Shown here: one piece after another, positions 1 to 13,000 of the stretch
Layout of the letters: the number at the start of each line of letters is the position of its first letter
How positions within the stretch are numbered: the stretch's first letter is position 1
Position numbers and translations under genes: made by a program
NCBI RefSeq assembly: GCF_900496995.4
Contig: NC_044004.1
Span: 84,079,538 to 84,143,537, forward strand
DNA from: Aquila chrysaetos chrysaetos
Taxonomy: Eukaryota > Chordata > Aves > Accipitriformes > Accipitridae
DNA: 64,000 nt
Reading direction: 5' to 3'
Notes under the pieces: generated by a model
The model's input: only the letters and a program-made list of their open reading frames with translations
What the model was told of the DNA's origin: nothing
Database searches by the model: none

Positions 1-985
1 AAGTGACAACTTGACCAATCTCCCGGCCGTGCTGCCTGTGATGTTCTTTATAGCTGCATTTTGAGCTGGGAGCTGTTAACTTAAGAGTCATAAATTTGAC
101 CAATAGACAGTTGCTGTGTCTTTTGCAAAAGGCTTCGCTCTATCCAGCTCCTGCAGCAGATGTGAACATTAACAATTGTAAAAAAAAAAAATAAAATCTA
201 ACTACAGTAGACAGAGCAAAACTGGCCTAGCTGAACCATATGCTATGCCTAAATGCAACATGCAGGCACAAGCCTCCTGGAGGAACTTTGGCCCTGATTT
301 GTAATGGTAATGAGCACATGCCTAACTTATGGTATATAAGCGATCTCAACGAAACCTCTAAACTGCTTGTGTACTTAAAGTTAGGCTTCAGCTATCCTCC
401 TCTGGGGAGATACATTGGGCTTGTTGCACTCCCGAGCATGTTTGATCTTTAAAAGACCTTTGGAACTATAGGTTTCCAACAAACCTGGTGGGCTGCTTCT
501 GCCTGTTGTATCAGTTGTTAAGGTTCTCCTGGCCATGATGGTTAATAAGCACAGTTTTTTAAAAAGAAAAAACAAGCGAAGTTTTTTGAGCTTATCTTCT
601 GCCCTCATCTAGTCTGCCAAGAAGTCACTCGACTTCAATTTTGCTCTTAGACAAGCTCCCTGCACTCCCAGGGAAATGAATAACATGGGAAAAAACATAC
701 GTACAATCTGGTAAGAGGGCCCACCAACATATAACCGGCAATGCTGCTATTAATTTTACTTGTTTAACCTGGTAAGAGACTGGTCAGGAAAAGGAGAGAG
801 CTCAAGCAAACAGAGCACGCTTATACTTGCCTATGTGGTTTTATAAACACCAGGCTTAGTCCTGCCCTTGTACTAAAGAGTGTTCTGTGGCGTTTGGCTG
901 GAGCTTTACACATGCAAAGGCTGTGGCTTGCTCACTGATGCCTGGTGGAAGAAAAACACCAATATCAAAGAAATTATCATTTCAG
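1..985 (+). other. Intron 10 (part) of the albumin-family gene
   Basis: This sequence lies upstream of the first recognisable coding exon. I looked for the preceding 98-bp family exon and did not find it, so that exon should lie before the window. The stretch has short A-runs and several small open frames, none with family resemblance. I see no repeat or regulatory element that I can name. Confidence 0.6.
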
Positions 986-3900
986 GCTTCTCATGAGCTT
1001 CACCAAGAAGATGCCTCAGCTGACATCTGCAGAGCTGATAAAATTCACCAAGCAAATGACTACAATTGGCTCCAAATGCTGCCAGTTAAGCCAGGACAAG
1101 CTACTGCCTTGTGCCGAGGAAAACGTGAGTATTTTTCCTCCTTATCTTGGTCCTACTTTTTCTTGAAACTGTGCCACAAAATCTGCTGCCAGCAGGGTCC
1201 AAGAGCTTGGAATAAAGGTAAATTGAGAAAAGTGTTCACTGGAGCTATTGAGCTGGCCTGAAGATATACTTCCATGCTTGAAGTAAGCGTAACTCAGCAT
1301 CATTGAAGTTAATGCTTGAATTAAACTACAGGAGGATCAGGAAATTGTCAGGCTAGTGCCAGGCAGTTAGCAGTTACGCAGTGCAGGCAATCTGACCCTG
1401 TTCCCCCTGAAGCTAATGATCGCGTGTCCGAGTTCATCCTTTCTAGATGCCTGAAGGTGTAGGGCTCTATGAAGAAGATCAATTTTGTATACCTCTTCCA
1501 GATGAATCCTCCAGGCTCGTAAGCCAAAGTACTTAAAAAGCTTCAGCCTGTCCTCCAGCCACCCATTTGTACAACATCACCCTTACAAGAACAGCTGAAC
1601 ATACCCACAGAAACCCTGCTGATGAAAATAAATCAAACACAAGCATGCTTTTATAAAGAAGCCACGTCATTTCTATACGCAAAGGACTGTCCCTAAAACC
1701 GCATATATGTATTTATTCTGAAAAATCTGAGCCATTTTTGCACTGACAGAAGTCAGCATTCAGTAGAAAAATAAACTGTTATATATCTTACAAACAAGGT
1801 TTCATTTAAATTCTCAGTTATTTTTTTATAACTTCTCTAAGAGCAACATGTATTCAGGGATTTTTGAAAATGAAATAATAATGTAAAATTGTTTTTTTTT
1901 CACTTCTCTTGGTAAAGCTGGATCTCGTGCTTGGAGAAGTATGTAGAAGACACCTGACCGATCCTATAAACCCTGGAGTTTGCCACTGCTGTAGTAGCTC
2001 CTATGCTCTCAGGAGACCATGCATGGGGAAACTCGAAATTGATGAGAATTATGTGCCCTTAACATTGACTCCTGGTCTGTTCACTTTCCACGAAGACTTG
2101 TGTACGACTGAAGAGGAAAAGTTACAGCACAAGAAGCAGGAGTAAGACATGCCTGTTTGACTCTGTTACCCCTGTGTTTCTTATTCTTATGCTGGCAACG
2201 CTCACCTTTCCGTTGTCCACTCTGTCTCGCCGCCTTGTTCTGCGATATACCATTGGAAAAACAGCCACACACCCCTCAACCCCTCTCCCAAGCTCCTTTT
2301 CTTTCCTCTCATGCTAGTCCCAGTTTCTTCTGCTATCTGGTTCAACCTACATTTACTTGCCTCAGATTAGAAGAAAGTCGTTTTCAGAGGTGGGTAGCTG
2401 CACTGGTGTACACCCCACCAGGATGGAAGCAATAGGTGTCCAAAGTTAGGTCTGAGAAACATGCCCTCCCACAGTCCTTCATGGGAACTGCACAAGGCAC
2501 TACAAAGAAAGATACCAGGAAAACAAGGAAGCTACTGCCTGAAGTACTGCATGACCTTTATGGCTTAATCAGGGCTCATTTCCCAGAACAGGAAAGCCCA
2601 TACATTTTTCCTCATCCCATGCACTCCCCCTCTGTCTCTGGTTGGTTGGTTGCCTTGGGCAGAGAAAACTTGCTTGCTGGCCCCCTGTTCCACTGTCACT
2701 GCAAGAAAAAACCAAACCTCTTTGGCCATTAACTTGTGGTGTGGTGAACCCATACTGTCCCTCTGGAGTGGTGCACAACACATAAACCACCTGCACAGTT
2801 TATTCATGGATATTCGTGGTGGAGCAACTCCAAACAAGAGCATTGGTATTGTATTTCACAGGGGAACGGGGCGCAGCTTTGCTCCCTGCTGCAAATACGT
2901 TAGCTGGGTAGCAAATGAAAATGACAGAGCTGTAGAAAGGAAGCGGGCAGAAACAAAACGGGGACTTGGCAGGACTAGCATTGGAGAAGTGCTTCGTAAG
3001 CCGTGTGCTTACCTCCCAGCTTCACGGGGCTTGCTTTGCTTTCCTTGCAGAATGCTCATCAACCTCATCAAATACAAGCCCCAGATCACACAGGAACAGC
3101 TGACCGCCGTCACGGCGGCCTTTACTGCCATGCGAGAACAGTGCTGCAAAGAAGAAAACCGTGAGACGTGTTTTGTGAAAGAGGTACCGTTTCTGTTTTC
3201 ACCCATACATTCTGAATCAAAACAGAAACATGGAGTATATGCAAGAGTGTAAATTTCTCCATTAAGCAGCAAAACCAAAGCCTGGCTAGCCAGAATTCCT
3301 GCAGTTACATCTCCTAAGACAAACTTTATTGCCTGCACAAGTAGATATGTCTACCAGTTGAATGATCACTACAGAACTTATGTAATCAGTCTTGTGTCTA
3401 TGTGCAGCAATTTATAGACAGAGAGCTCAGCTACATCTGTTGCTTCTGGCGAGTCAGTGGGACTTGCACTGTTTAAGGATACGGGCAAAGGTCTTTCCCT
3501 GGCTAACAGTTCTTAACTGAACTTCTCTGGAAAAGTACCTCTGCAAAAGGAAGAGAAAGGATATACTCAAATTTTAGGTCAAAGCATTTTCCCTGTTAAT
3601 TCTCCCTACCTCTGTTTTCCTTTTGTGTTTCCTGTGTTATTTTAGCTCACGGAACTTCACGCTGGGGAGCTACTCTGGCTTCTCTTTACTCTCCAGTAAA
3701 TCTGCTTTTGTCTACTTATCTCTCTCTCTTTGATATATTCCTTAACTGAACTTCAACAAACCACCCGTGACCCTTGAACCATGCTCTCTCTTTTCCTAAG
3801 TCTTTGCCTTGCTTTCTTTTAAATGATAAAATACAGAAAATTCTCTCTTTTCTTAATCACAAATTTCTACCTCTGAACACACCCAAACAGCGTGTCTGCA

Positions 3901-4224
3901 AAGAACCATTCTACTGACTCTTCTTGATAGAATTGTATTTCAGTATTTTTCTGACAAATACCAAATCTTCTAAGGTAATCTGAGCTGAACAGTAAAAGCA
4001 AAACTTATATTAAACATAGTATATGTTTATATATGTATATGCACTCTGCATATACAGTGTTCGTACACAACTTGCAAAGATTATAAAATATTACTTACTG
4101 CTGCCATACTCATTTAACTTGCTCACAAGTGCATCACCTTCCTGACTCTATTGCTCATAAATATTTTGCTTTTTTTCAGGGTCCAGAACTTATAAAAAGA
4201 AGTGAAAAAATGTTGTCAGCGTAA
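986..4224 (+). CDS. Albumin-superfamily gene, 3' part (domain III; AFP- or afamin-like), partial
   Basis: This encodes the C-terminal 179 residues of a secreted albumin-family carrier protein. Exons seen: 986-1124 (139 bp), 1918-2141 (224 bp), 3051-3183 (133 bp) and 4180-4224 (stop TAA at 4222). The first three lengths equal those of albumin-family exons 11-13, all splice sites are GT-AG, and the phases join. Family marks are the paired cysteines: GSKCC and CAEE in the first exon, CHCCSSSYALRRPC and DLC in the second, and EQCC and ETCF in the third. The phrase SSSYALRRPC also occurs in chicken albumin as I remember it. The tail, LIKRSEKMLSA, differs from the albumin tail, and the gene sits directly before RASSF6, where mammals carry AFP and AFM. 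I therefore favour an AFP/afamin-type paralogue over ALB itself. The 5' two thirds lie outside the window. The family is certain; the paralogue is not. Confidence 0.93.
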
Positions 4225-4479
4225 AGAGCTTGCGTAGCATAGTGGAAGATACTTGCTGAATGACAGGAAGTCACACAAACGTAACCGCGAGCATATCTTT
4301 TCTAAATGTTCAAGAAGTATAAACCAGAACGTATGATTTGTCATAGCGAAGAAAACTATGTTGTGGCTCTTTACTCACAAATCTAATGAAGTCATGATGG
4401 TTTACACCAGCCGCAGTTCTGCCACTGTCGGATCTGTGAACCGCTGTGAACAAGGTAAAAAGAGGTGCCACAGAATAAA
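4225..4479 (+). terminator. 3' UTR and candidate poly(A) signal of the albumin-family gene
   Basis: After the stop codon the first canonical AATAAA lies at 4474-4479. Family members usually carry a separate noncoding last exon, so the UTR may be spliced. I cannot fix that junction. Confidence 0.4.
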
Positions 4480-5386
4480 ACATCAAATTCCCACATAGAA
4501 TCTGGTGAGCTGTGGAACTGTAAACCCGGTCTGCTCGCAAAGCTCAGCTTACCTGAAAATCTAACGTCTGTATCAATTTTATTCAGATGGGGGAAAAACC
4601 CGTACGCAAACTTCATCTCTGGCTCCTATCACTTAGATGAAAAATGATCAGGGATATGTAAACTTTAAACCAAAGCAAGTAACTTAAAGCTGGTTTAAAT
4701 CCAGAGAGAGGGTGCATCACATCAAAGAAATCCACTGAAAGAATAAGTTAAATGGATGGAAATTCAAGGGTTAGATGTGGCCACCATTTTAAGTTATGGA
4801 ATATTATTTTCCTTATACCAAATAGTCAGAGACACCAAAAACAAGACAGACATTTTAAATCTTAAGCTTATGAAGCATAAATGCAAATTAGATCAAATTA
4901 AAAAAATCTGCCTGTAACCACTTCTAAATTATTTTTCAATCACCAAATAATTATTTTTGCATTCTTATATATATATTTGTCCTTGAAATATAACACATTC
5001 ACTCACTAATATGGGCTGCTCTAAGGGAATTGTAAAGTTGCCTTTAAGCACAGAAAAAAAATTATCCTGGGCATCCCAAAGAGGGCGAGAAAGAAGAAAA
5101 ATGAGCAAAATGTCATCGAAAGGACAGAACATGGACTGCTGAAACACCTGGGCAGCAGATGAATGTTTAGAGAAAGCACTGGGAGGCTGCCAAATTTACA
5201 TTCCAGGTGGTTTAGCACACAAACAGCTTTTGGGTTTTTACTTTCATTTTACATTCCATTAGAAGGCATGCTAAAAATCAGTCAAAACCAGTACTAAAAG
5301 AAAGAAATATTTTTTCGGGAGACCTTTGGCTCAAAGGAAGAGACACCCAGGTATCAGATTTTTTCGGTGGATGCACCTAGCAGTAG

Positions 5387-6284
5387 TTATCCTAGGAGCA
5401 TTTGAAAATACCTGTAAAATAAAGAAACGTTGCCCAAACATCTCATAAAATGCAAACCCAGCTTAAAGTATTACCATCAGACAGAAGGTTTCAGAGTCGG
5501 GTTGAAGAGGTCAATCAAACTGAGTCCCATCAGAATCTATCCTGCATATACTGCTAGGCAATCTCTTCATTAAGGATTCATGAGATTTGTGGCTGAGAGC
5601 AAGATGGAGGCACACTGCTGAAAATCCCTTTGCAGCATTTTCAATGTCAAAAGCGTCTTGGTAAATCAGAGAAATAGTGAGGGAAAAAAAGCTACTTTCT
5701 ATGAGGACAAATTTAACATCTGACATAGGTATGATTAAGCAGCTGCACCGTTTCAGTGCAGGAAAACTGCTCATTAGGGAGTTGTGCAGATAACGATGCA
5801 GTTATAACAAATCACAAGCTGACTAAGAGTCACCAATGGTTTGCTGGTAATTAAAGTCTAACATCGTGCTTGCATACCAGAGGTATAAACAGAAAAACTG
5901 ATAAAACAGAAGAACAAGCTATGTAACACACGGGTCATGGTTTCATTTTCCTCACCTCTGGTAAGGGCTTTGCTGGAGCATTAGGACAAATTTGGGGTAC
6001 CTCACTTCTAGACAGCATTTCACTGAAAACAGAACAACAGTAACAGTCAATGATCCAGAAGACACGAAGAGGAAAGCTAAAGCAGATTGGGTTTGCCTCA
6101 GTTAATAAGAAAGGCTGTAGGAACTTGGAAATCTTCAACATACCAAAAAAGAATGATCCCAGGACAAAAAGCAGGCAGGCAGTGCCCCGTGAGAAGAACA
6201 AAGCACCGGGATCGACTGTCTGGGAAAAGTGGGGAGCTGTGAAACACATAAGTATTTAACAGGCTTTACCTCAGTATCAGCCAT
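5387..6284 (-). other. Speculative spliced small membrane-protein gene
   Basis: On the minus strand an ATG in good context (6284-6282) gives MADTE and a GTAAAG donor. A 76-bp exon (6219-6144) then runs from a TTTCCCAG acceptor to a GTATGT donor and encodes one hydrophobic segment (CLLFVLGSFFF). A 67-bp exon (6022-5956) runs from a TTTTCAG acceptor to a GTGAGG donor. A possible last exon begins at 5411 after TTTATTTTACAG and stops at 5389-5387. The phases agree, giving about 60 residues with one membrane helix. Against it, the first intron would be only 50 bp and I know no family match or mammalian gene at this place. An alternative acceptor (TTTCACAG) lies just upstream of the second exon, and a separate coding-like frame ends at 5511. 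This may be chance. Confidence 0.22.
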
Positions 6285-6409
6285 GTTTTCAGTACCAAAA
6301 CGATGATCAGATGGCCATCTTGGGCTTCTCAGCACCGTCTTTTCTTAAGATTTTATGTTCTGATGAAGATCAATCTTCTGGAATTTGGGGGGTGGTTTGG
6401 GTTTTCAAC

Positions 6410-6435
6410 TTTTTTTTTTTTTTTTTTTTTTTTTT
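6410..6435. repeat. Homopolymer T run (26)
   Basis: Uninterrupted T run. It could be an A-tail of a minus-strand retroposed sequence, but no element is recognisable beside it. Confidence 0.9.
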
Positions 6436-8029
6436 CCCCTCTCAATCCAGTGATGATTTTTGATTTTTCTCATGGGGTGGCTCAGTAGTACCAATTCAGG
6501 TGGGATATAGATTCTAATCGCTGTCTTTATGGCTAATAGCTTAGGCTCCAAATTCAAAAGCAACCCCCATTTCCTCTGTCAGCTCTGTTATTCACTGCTG
6601 TTACCTTGAACATCCAATCATGATTTGGAATAAATTCTTTCCCTGTTCTAGTCTGTATTTGTCAGAAACAATTCACTTAAACGAGCACAGTATTCACAAA
6701 GAACTAACACCACAACACATTCACAGCTTTGTATCACTAGCCCTTAAAACCCAGCAGCCTCTAGCTGATCTGTGCTATGTTCCATACGTATTTTCCGGCA
6801 TCTTTCAGTCCCAGTTCAGCAGGACAAGTGAAATAAAAAAGATAGCAAGTATATAACATCAGATGGTGACAGAAATGGCTCAATTTAGGAACTGTGTACA
6901 TACACAGAGGATTGGAGAACCTGCTTCAAAACATTTTCTCTCTTTTCCACATGCCGCGTGCATCAATTTCTCTTTTAATCACAGACCAAGGAATTACGAG
7001 TATGTCATATTACAATATTTTCATACTGCACCTTCATACAATTCCTCAAGCATTTACAGAATGGAACATGTAACAGAAATAGCCCATTCTGCATGAAAAT
7101 ACTGACATACTTCTTCATAGTACAAATGGGAAACAGGTGCCACAGTGCGGACAGAGATCCCTGTAGCACTTGCTGTTTTCTCATGAGTGCACACCAGCCT
7201 ATTTCCCTGCTCATGACTTCAAGCTAGCTGAATATTGCTTTGCCAGTGGGTTCTGGTTTGTTCCTTACAGCAATTTAAGCAGAACAAAGCCAGAAATCGA
7301 GACAAAGATTCTGACTCCAGCACCATTTCCATAGCGCTTCAATAGAGCCAGCTGGTGCTTTAAACACACCTGGCTGCAGAGGAACCAAAAACTCCATCCA
7401 TGACACAGCTGGATCTGCCAACTCCTGCTTGGGTTTGGCTAAGAACTTGACTGTGGTCTACTTCAGACTTCACTGAAATTCGACCTTACCTTGCAAGTGT
7501 AACCTGTGATGTTTTAGGGTGAGTTCTATACCTCCTAAAACTTGGCTAACATGCATTTGAATGGGTCCCTGGGAAAATTTCAGTGGCACTTGTGTGCATA
7601 CTTCTGTTGCTTCAAGGAACTTGTATCTGCACCTCTAAGGCAACTGTTAATACCATGCATTAACTGCTGAATTAGTTTTATTTCTCTCCTCTGTGCTCCC
7701 TTGCCCATAATAATTTTCCTGGGCAGGATTATAATAGACTGTACATAAAAATAAACCCCTTGCCCCAACCACAGTAACTTTAATTAGCACAGTGACTTCT
7801 CATTTTTCAATTACCATCCAAGTAAGATCATCGCAGGCAGTGTGGAGTTTTTCATATTTGATTTATTCCACACGATTTCCAGGCAACATGTTCTGCAGTT
7901 GGATTTCCTCCCTCTCTCAGTATTTATCTTGTTATCTGCAAAAGCCAAAGGTAGCTGAAGCAAAACAGAGATACCACGTAAAAAAGACAGACTAATAAAG
8001 GAATGCAATTAATTGTGCACAAATTGGAT

Positions 8030-9070
8030 TTTATTTACATCTCTATAGTTGGAGCTTTAATATTCAGCATGACTCAACCAGACAGGATCCGATAGCTGGC
8101 TCCCGTACACCGCGCTGGGGACAGGCTGTACCAGAACCGCACCTGTGGGAAGGCTGCCAACCCAAACCTACCACGGCTGTGAGGTTCAACCTCTCTCACT
8201 GAACACTTCGCATTTCCATCTTCACATATACAACACAGCAAGTAACACAGAATCATTTTTTTCACCAACAACAACAAATGCAGAGGTGCCTTCCATGACC
8301 CAATCAAGCAGACGCAACAGTGTGTAGTGAGAGTTCTTACTTTGCAGTTCAAGAGATACTTCAGAGATAAATTCCCTCTTATGTTTAAGAGCTAAGTAGC
8401 TATTAAGTGGGAGGGTTTCCCATTTATATTTTTCTAACTGTAGCTCAAAGCTTAAGCAAGTCAGGCATCTACCAATCTGAAGTCAGTGGGATTTCAGGTC
8501 TCTCTTGCACAGGTATTTTTTTGTAATTTTTTGGGTTTTTTTTTTTTTGTTGTTGTTTTTTTAAGATAAGTGAAAAGCCTAACTGCAATCTTAGATGCAT
8601 ACGTACCTTTTGCCACTTATCTCTACTGAAAAGCTTCCTCCTAATATAATTCAACATTTCTCTAATAGAAGGAAAACCATATACCTAATTTTCATATTTT
8701 CTGTACAATTAACACATTGGTTATTGCAATATTTTCCTTATATCCTAGACTTTTGGTAATGGTTTGGAAATTAGCAGGATTTAAAGCCTTGTGCTTTTCA
8801 AAGGATCTTTTTCTCTATCTTAAGTTTCAAGCTAGATTCAGCATCTGCCTTTTGGGGGATCTAGTGCTTCTTCTTTCATGGTTCCCAACTTGTATTCCAG
8901 CGCTGTAGAGGAGCAGGTTCAATTTCAGTTGCATAATTACTGAGACAAGCTTCAGCACTTGGAACACCCCTGTGCTTTAAGTGCTCTTCAGTCACGGCCC
9001 ATTCAAGCAAACATACTGACTTCCCTTTGGCAAAGGCGTTGCGTGGGGTATTCGCAACAGGCCATTCACA
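8030..9070 (-). terminator. RASSF6: RASSF6 3' UTR with candidate poly(A) signal
   Basis: On the minus strand the first clear AATAAA below the RASSF6 stop codon is the complement of 8030-8035 (TTTATT). An ATTAAA variant lies 20 bases before it (8061-8056). This would give a 3' UTR of about 1.04 kb. No competing hexamer is seen nearer the stop. Confidence 0.5.
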
Positions 9071-10026
9071 TCAAACAGTAGTCTCTGTTTTTTTAACAGT
9101 TTGACTATGAAGGTGCTGGCATATCATACTCTTCTCTTTTAGGTACCTGAGATGAAGAAAGAGAGAGAGAATGCGTTTAAGTAGCACAGAATCCTGCAAA
9201 AATTCAACCCAAATTCTAACATGCTAGTTGAATGGCTGAAGAGTTGTAATTAAACCTTTTCTGACAGAAAATAGCAATTGCTATTTATTTTTTTCTTTAG
9301 ATTTCCTGGCCACTTTGATTCTAAGTGATTATCAGACAGTCATTTGACAACAGATCCACAGCTGGCATAGACTCTCATTGCTTTTGATCGGAGGACTCAT
9401 AAACATGTTCAGAATAGAAACAGTGCATTTCTGACTTGTACCTGTTGTGCATTTTGAGCCACCATCAAAATAACTCATGCCATTTATCAGAAGTGAAGTT
9501 TTAAAGGGACATTAAAAGGTTGGCACTAATCTAGCTTGCATGGTATGCTACCTAAATAGTACCACAGTATGCACTGCATTTATACTCTCTGAGGAAATAT
9601 ATACAGCAAGTAGAAACTGAGGAACCAGTCTAAAGCTCAGAAGAGAAACCAAGTAAACGGAAGAGAGCCTGAGGGTCCAAATATTCTGTAAAGACCCCCC
9701 TGAGTGTACGTAGTCAGTATTTATTCTGGAATCTTTAACAGCAACAGCACATCTGGATATGCAGAATATAGAAAGGATGATAAATCCCACCAAGTTTCAC
9801 AGCAGTAGACACAGCACAGTGTTCTAACTGCTCTCTGCCATGTAAATGCATTCACCTCTTGAGCCAACCCATAATTGTAAATATTCTCCTGGCCTCAAAG
9901 TGACCCCACTCATTTTACTTCTATTTACCTCGCAATTGTCTGTTGAATCTCCTGTTGTTCTTCTTCATTTATTCTGTGCAGAATTGATTCCAAAAAGGAA
10001 AGATTAAATTGAATATACTGAGCAAC
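9071..10026 (-). other. RASSF6: RASSF6 exons encoding the C-terminal SARAH coiled coil
   Basis: Two exons (10026-9929 and 9146-9071) encode residues 285-341. The heptad-like run [18 protein letters not shown] is the SARAH helix used by RASSF1-6 and MST kinases for dimer formation. The chain ends in KKTETTV, close to the human C-terminus. Confidence 0.9.
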
Positions 10027-13000
10027 CTGTCAAGAAGACAACAAGAAATACACATTAGCAACTATGCTAATTCAGAAAAATACCATGAACTATTAGAATT
10101 GATGATATACATACGTCACTGCTTATCTCTTCCACATCCCTGTCCATGAGAAAAAACTTGGCAATCTTCTCCGAGGGCCCCTGCAAGAGTCTGTGCAGTA
10201 AGGGAACATCTCCACTCCTCAGCTGCTTCTTCTCTGGGATGTACAAGAAATGTCATGATGCACAGAACATACAACAGTGCCTGTAGATACCTCATGCAAT
10301 CAGTAGGTTTTTTTCTTGACAAACATCCTGTTTTGACTTATGTGCAATTTTTAGATGCCTAGCAAGTCTCCAATACATATCTGCAGGAGGATGTCGTACC
10401 TAACTGACACTGTGCATTTTTTAAGAAATTGGTAGATGCAACACAAAGGAGTTCCAATTTAGGTAGCCAAGTAAGCACTTAAGGTACTGATCCCAGGCCC
10501 ATTAGCTTGACCATGACTCCCTAAAACAGAATCTACTTCATAGTTTTCAAACATTACTTCAGCTTTGTATTTTGACATTTAAGGTATGTGCCTATTAGTT
10601 CTCTCCCCCATTCTTTCAAGTATTCCTTTTAACAAAGATCAAATTTCCTTTTTTCTGAAGAAATAGAATGAAGTGTGTTGCAGAAGTAAACATTTTCCAC
10701 TGAAAAATGACTACTTTTAACTAGGCATCTGCGATCCAGGACTACCATCCAAAACTGTCAATTAAAATATGCCATAACACTACCAGTGGGAGCCTGGCAT
10801 CCCATGGTTACAGTGCACCTCTACAGAACAAAAGTTAGAGCAGAAGAGCATCTTAAATACGACCTTTAAATACAGGAAAAACAAAGGCCTGTTTAGCTGA
10901 ACCAGCCATACTGGCAGCACATTGAAAGCACCCAGAAGACAACTACTCAAGTCTTCCTCTCCGTCAGAGGATGACAAATCTCTAAGGGGTCTCCAGAAAA
11001 GCCAAAATGCCCCACCGCACTCACACAGTCCAAACAAAGACCGATGCCCGTGATGAATCCTGTCACTCCCAAGTGAAGCGGTCTGCACACACACACAGAG
11101 GATAATTAGAGATGAAGTGATCATGCAGCAGTGTCTGGCTTACCTCCGGATGCATGGATAATATAAAGTGCAAATTCATGTGGGCTGTTTTCTATCTGTT
11201 AAAGGCAAACAAAAAAAGTCTATTCAGACTGATTGATACCCTCTCCTAGCATTTCACAATCAGCAGATATTCTCTGTACTTCTCAACTCAGATATTAGGT
11301 CAAAGCCTGAGACTGGGATCCTGTCTGGGGAAAAGTTAAAAGATACTGGATTTGGATAAGATGGAAAGCTGTGCTGCCACGTTCATTGTCCTTGTACCCC
11401 ACTACCTCATGACTGCATACATTACCGTATTGCCCAAATCAGTAACACACCATCTTAGACAACACCAGATCTTTCCCATCTCGATTCCTTGTAGTACCCT
11501 TAACTACGTCACACAACTTTCTTTTCAGGTGACCTGCAGGTTTGCGAAGAGCATTACCATTAGGGTAAAACCCTGTGATCTCTTCCTATCTACTTGCCTG
11601 CACAACCACATTCAGAAAATAGCAGCCCTTCTGAATGCTTCTTTTTCAACTTTTTCTCTACAATTTTACAACCTGCTCTGTAATTCCATTCCTTATGTTA
11701 TTATTCATAGAAGCCAACTTCTCCTTTTAGTATTACGCTACCCAGTCTTACTAACCATATGAAGTAATACTGCAACAGCAAAGTCTCTAGACAAGTTAAA
11801 TGTCTCTAGAGAAGCTAAATGGAGAATTATCAAAAACTGTACACTAAGAAGGTACATAGAATAAAGATATTGGAGAAACATACAGCACCAATGGTAAACA
11901 TATTTCTGACCGTGTATAATCATGTTAATGGAAGTTTCAGACAGTACGGCACTGATCTCCAGCAGTAGTTTTAACTCGGACTTTCTGGAGCTTTCTGTGT
12001 GCCTGGATCTAACAGAATGCATCATCCCCCAGACACTCGGGCTAGAAGACCATTCCCTACCGTTTTAAGCAAAACACAATTACCAGAGCCCGTCACTAGA
12101 GGGAAGCACGGCCATGTGCATTAAACAAGTATCCTTTACCTCTGCTCGGAAATGCTGAAAGTACAGCAGCGTTTTCCCCTCCTGCGTGTGAGTTGATAGA
12201 AAAAAGGTTCTGCAGTTCTTCCTTCACGGCACACCATACACCCAATAGAACTTTTCTAGACTCACACAGCCGTGAAACATTTGTAAAACAAAACCAACCC
12301 ATTCCTTAAAAACAGCCCACGTGGGTTTTTTTTCCTATGCTCTATTCTACACACTATCCTCTCTCAGTTATTTCCTGCATTTCACACAGCACTATGTGAC
12401 ATGCTCAAGTTAGCATTTCTAGAACACGGCTGCACTTGCTTCTGCAAACATGCAGAATTACCTTAAACTTCCGAAGCAATTGTTCTATTACTTGTCTTGT
12501 TCTCATCTGGCTGTTTATTCTTATTTTGGTTTCTGATCCGAAAGCTGGAGTGAAAACTGATGTCTGGGAACAAAGAGAGCAGCAAAAGGGCATGAGAATG
12601 AGGACTGATGTACTCAATGGCTGGCACTCAAAAGGACGTAAACCTGCGTAGCTCTGGGACAAAGCAAGCTGTCAGGTATGCTGCCACTGTTGCCATAAAG
12701 CAAAGGGCGGGCAGTGTCCTCAGGAGAGCCCCCCTGGTACGTAGGATCACTGTGGAGCCCCCCGGGCAGCAGCCACGCACACTTGAAACCCACCTTCGGG
12801 AGCAGACCCCAAAAGCAGACCCCAGGGGTTGAGCCCAGGGGCCAGTGACACTGGCCCGGCCACGCAGGGGGACCAGTGTGGAGTGTCCCTGTTGGCTAAG
12901 GGGGTGCAGGGGAGTCCAGAAGCTTGCTGGACATTTTTCTCTGTCCCATTACCCAGCCTCAGGCGATCTAAGACAAGCATAACCATTCATACCTCGTAGT

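Larger units (their letters stand above)
4480..8029. other. Intergenic region between the albumin-family gene and RASSF6
   Basis: The two flanking genes converge (plus, then minus). The stretch is AT-rich with a 26-base T run at 6410-6435. The open frames here are short and mostly look random. The exception is a chain of good minus-strand splice signals between 5387 and 6284, listed separately. I see no CR1 or LTR signature. Confidence 0.5.

Noticed and set aside
2650-3252. 200-codon open frame on the plus strand
   Set aside because: Only its end (3051-3183) is a real exon of the albumin-family gene. The remainder reads through intron sequence before the TTTCCTTGCAG acceptor and past the donor at 3184.
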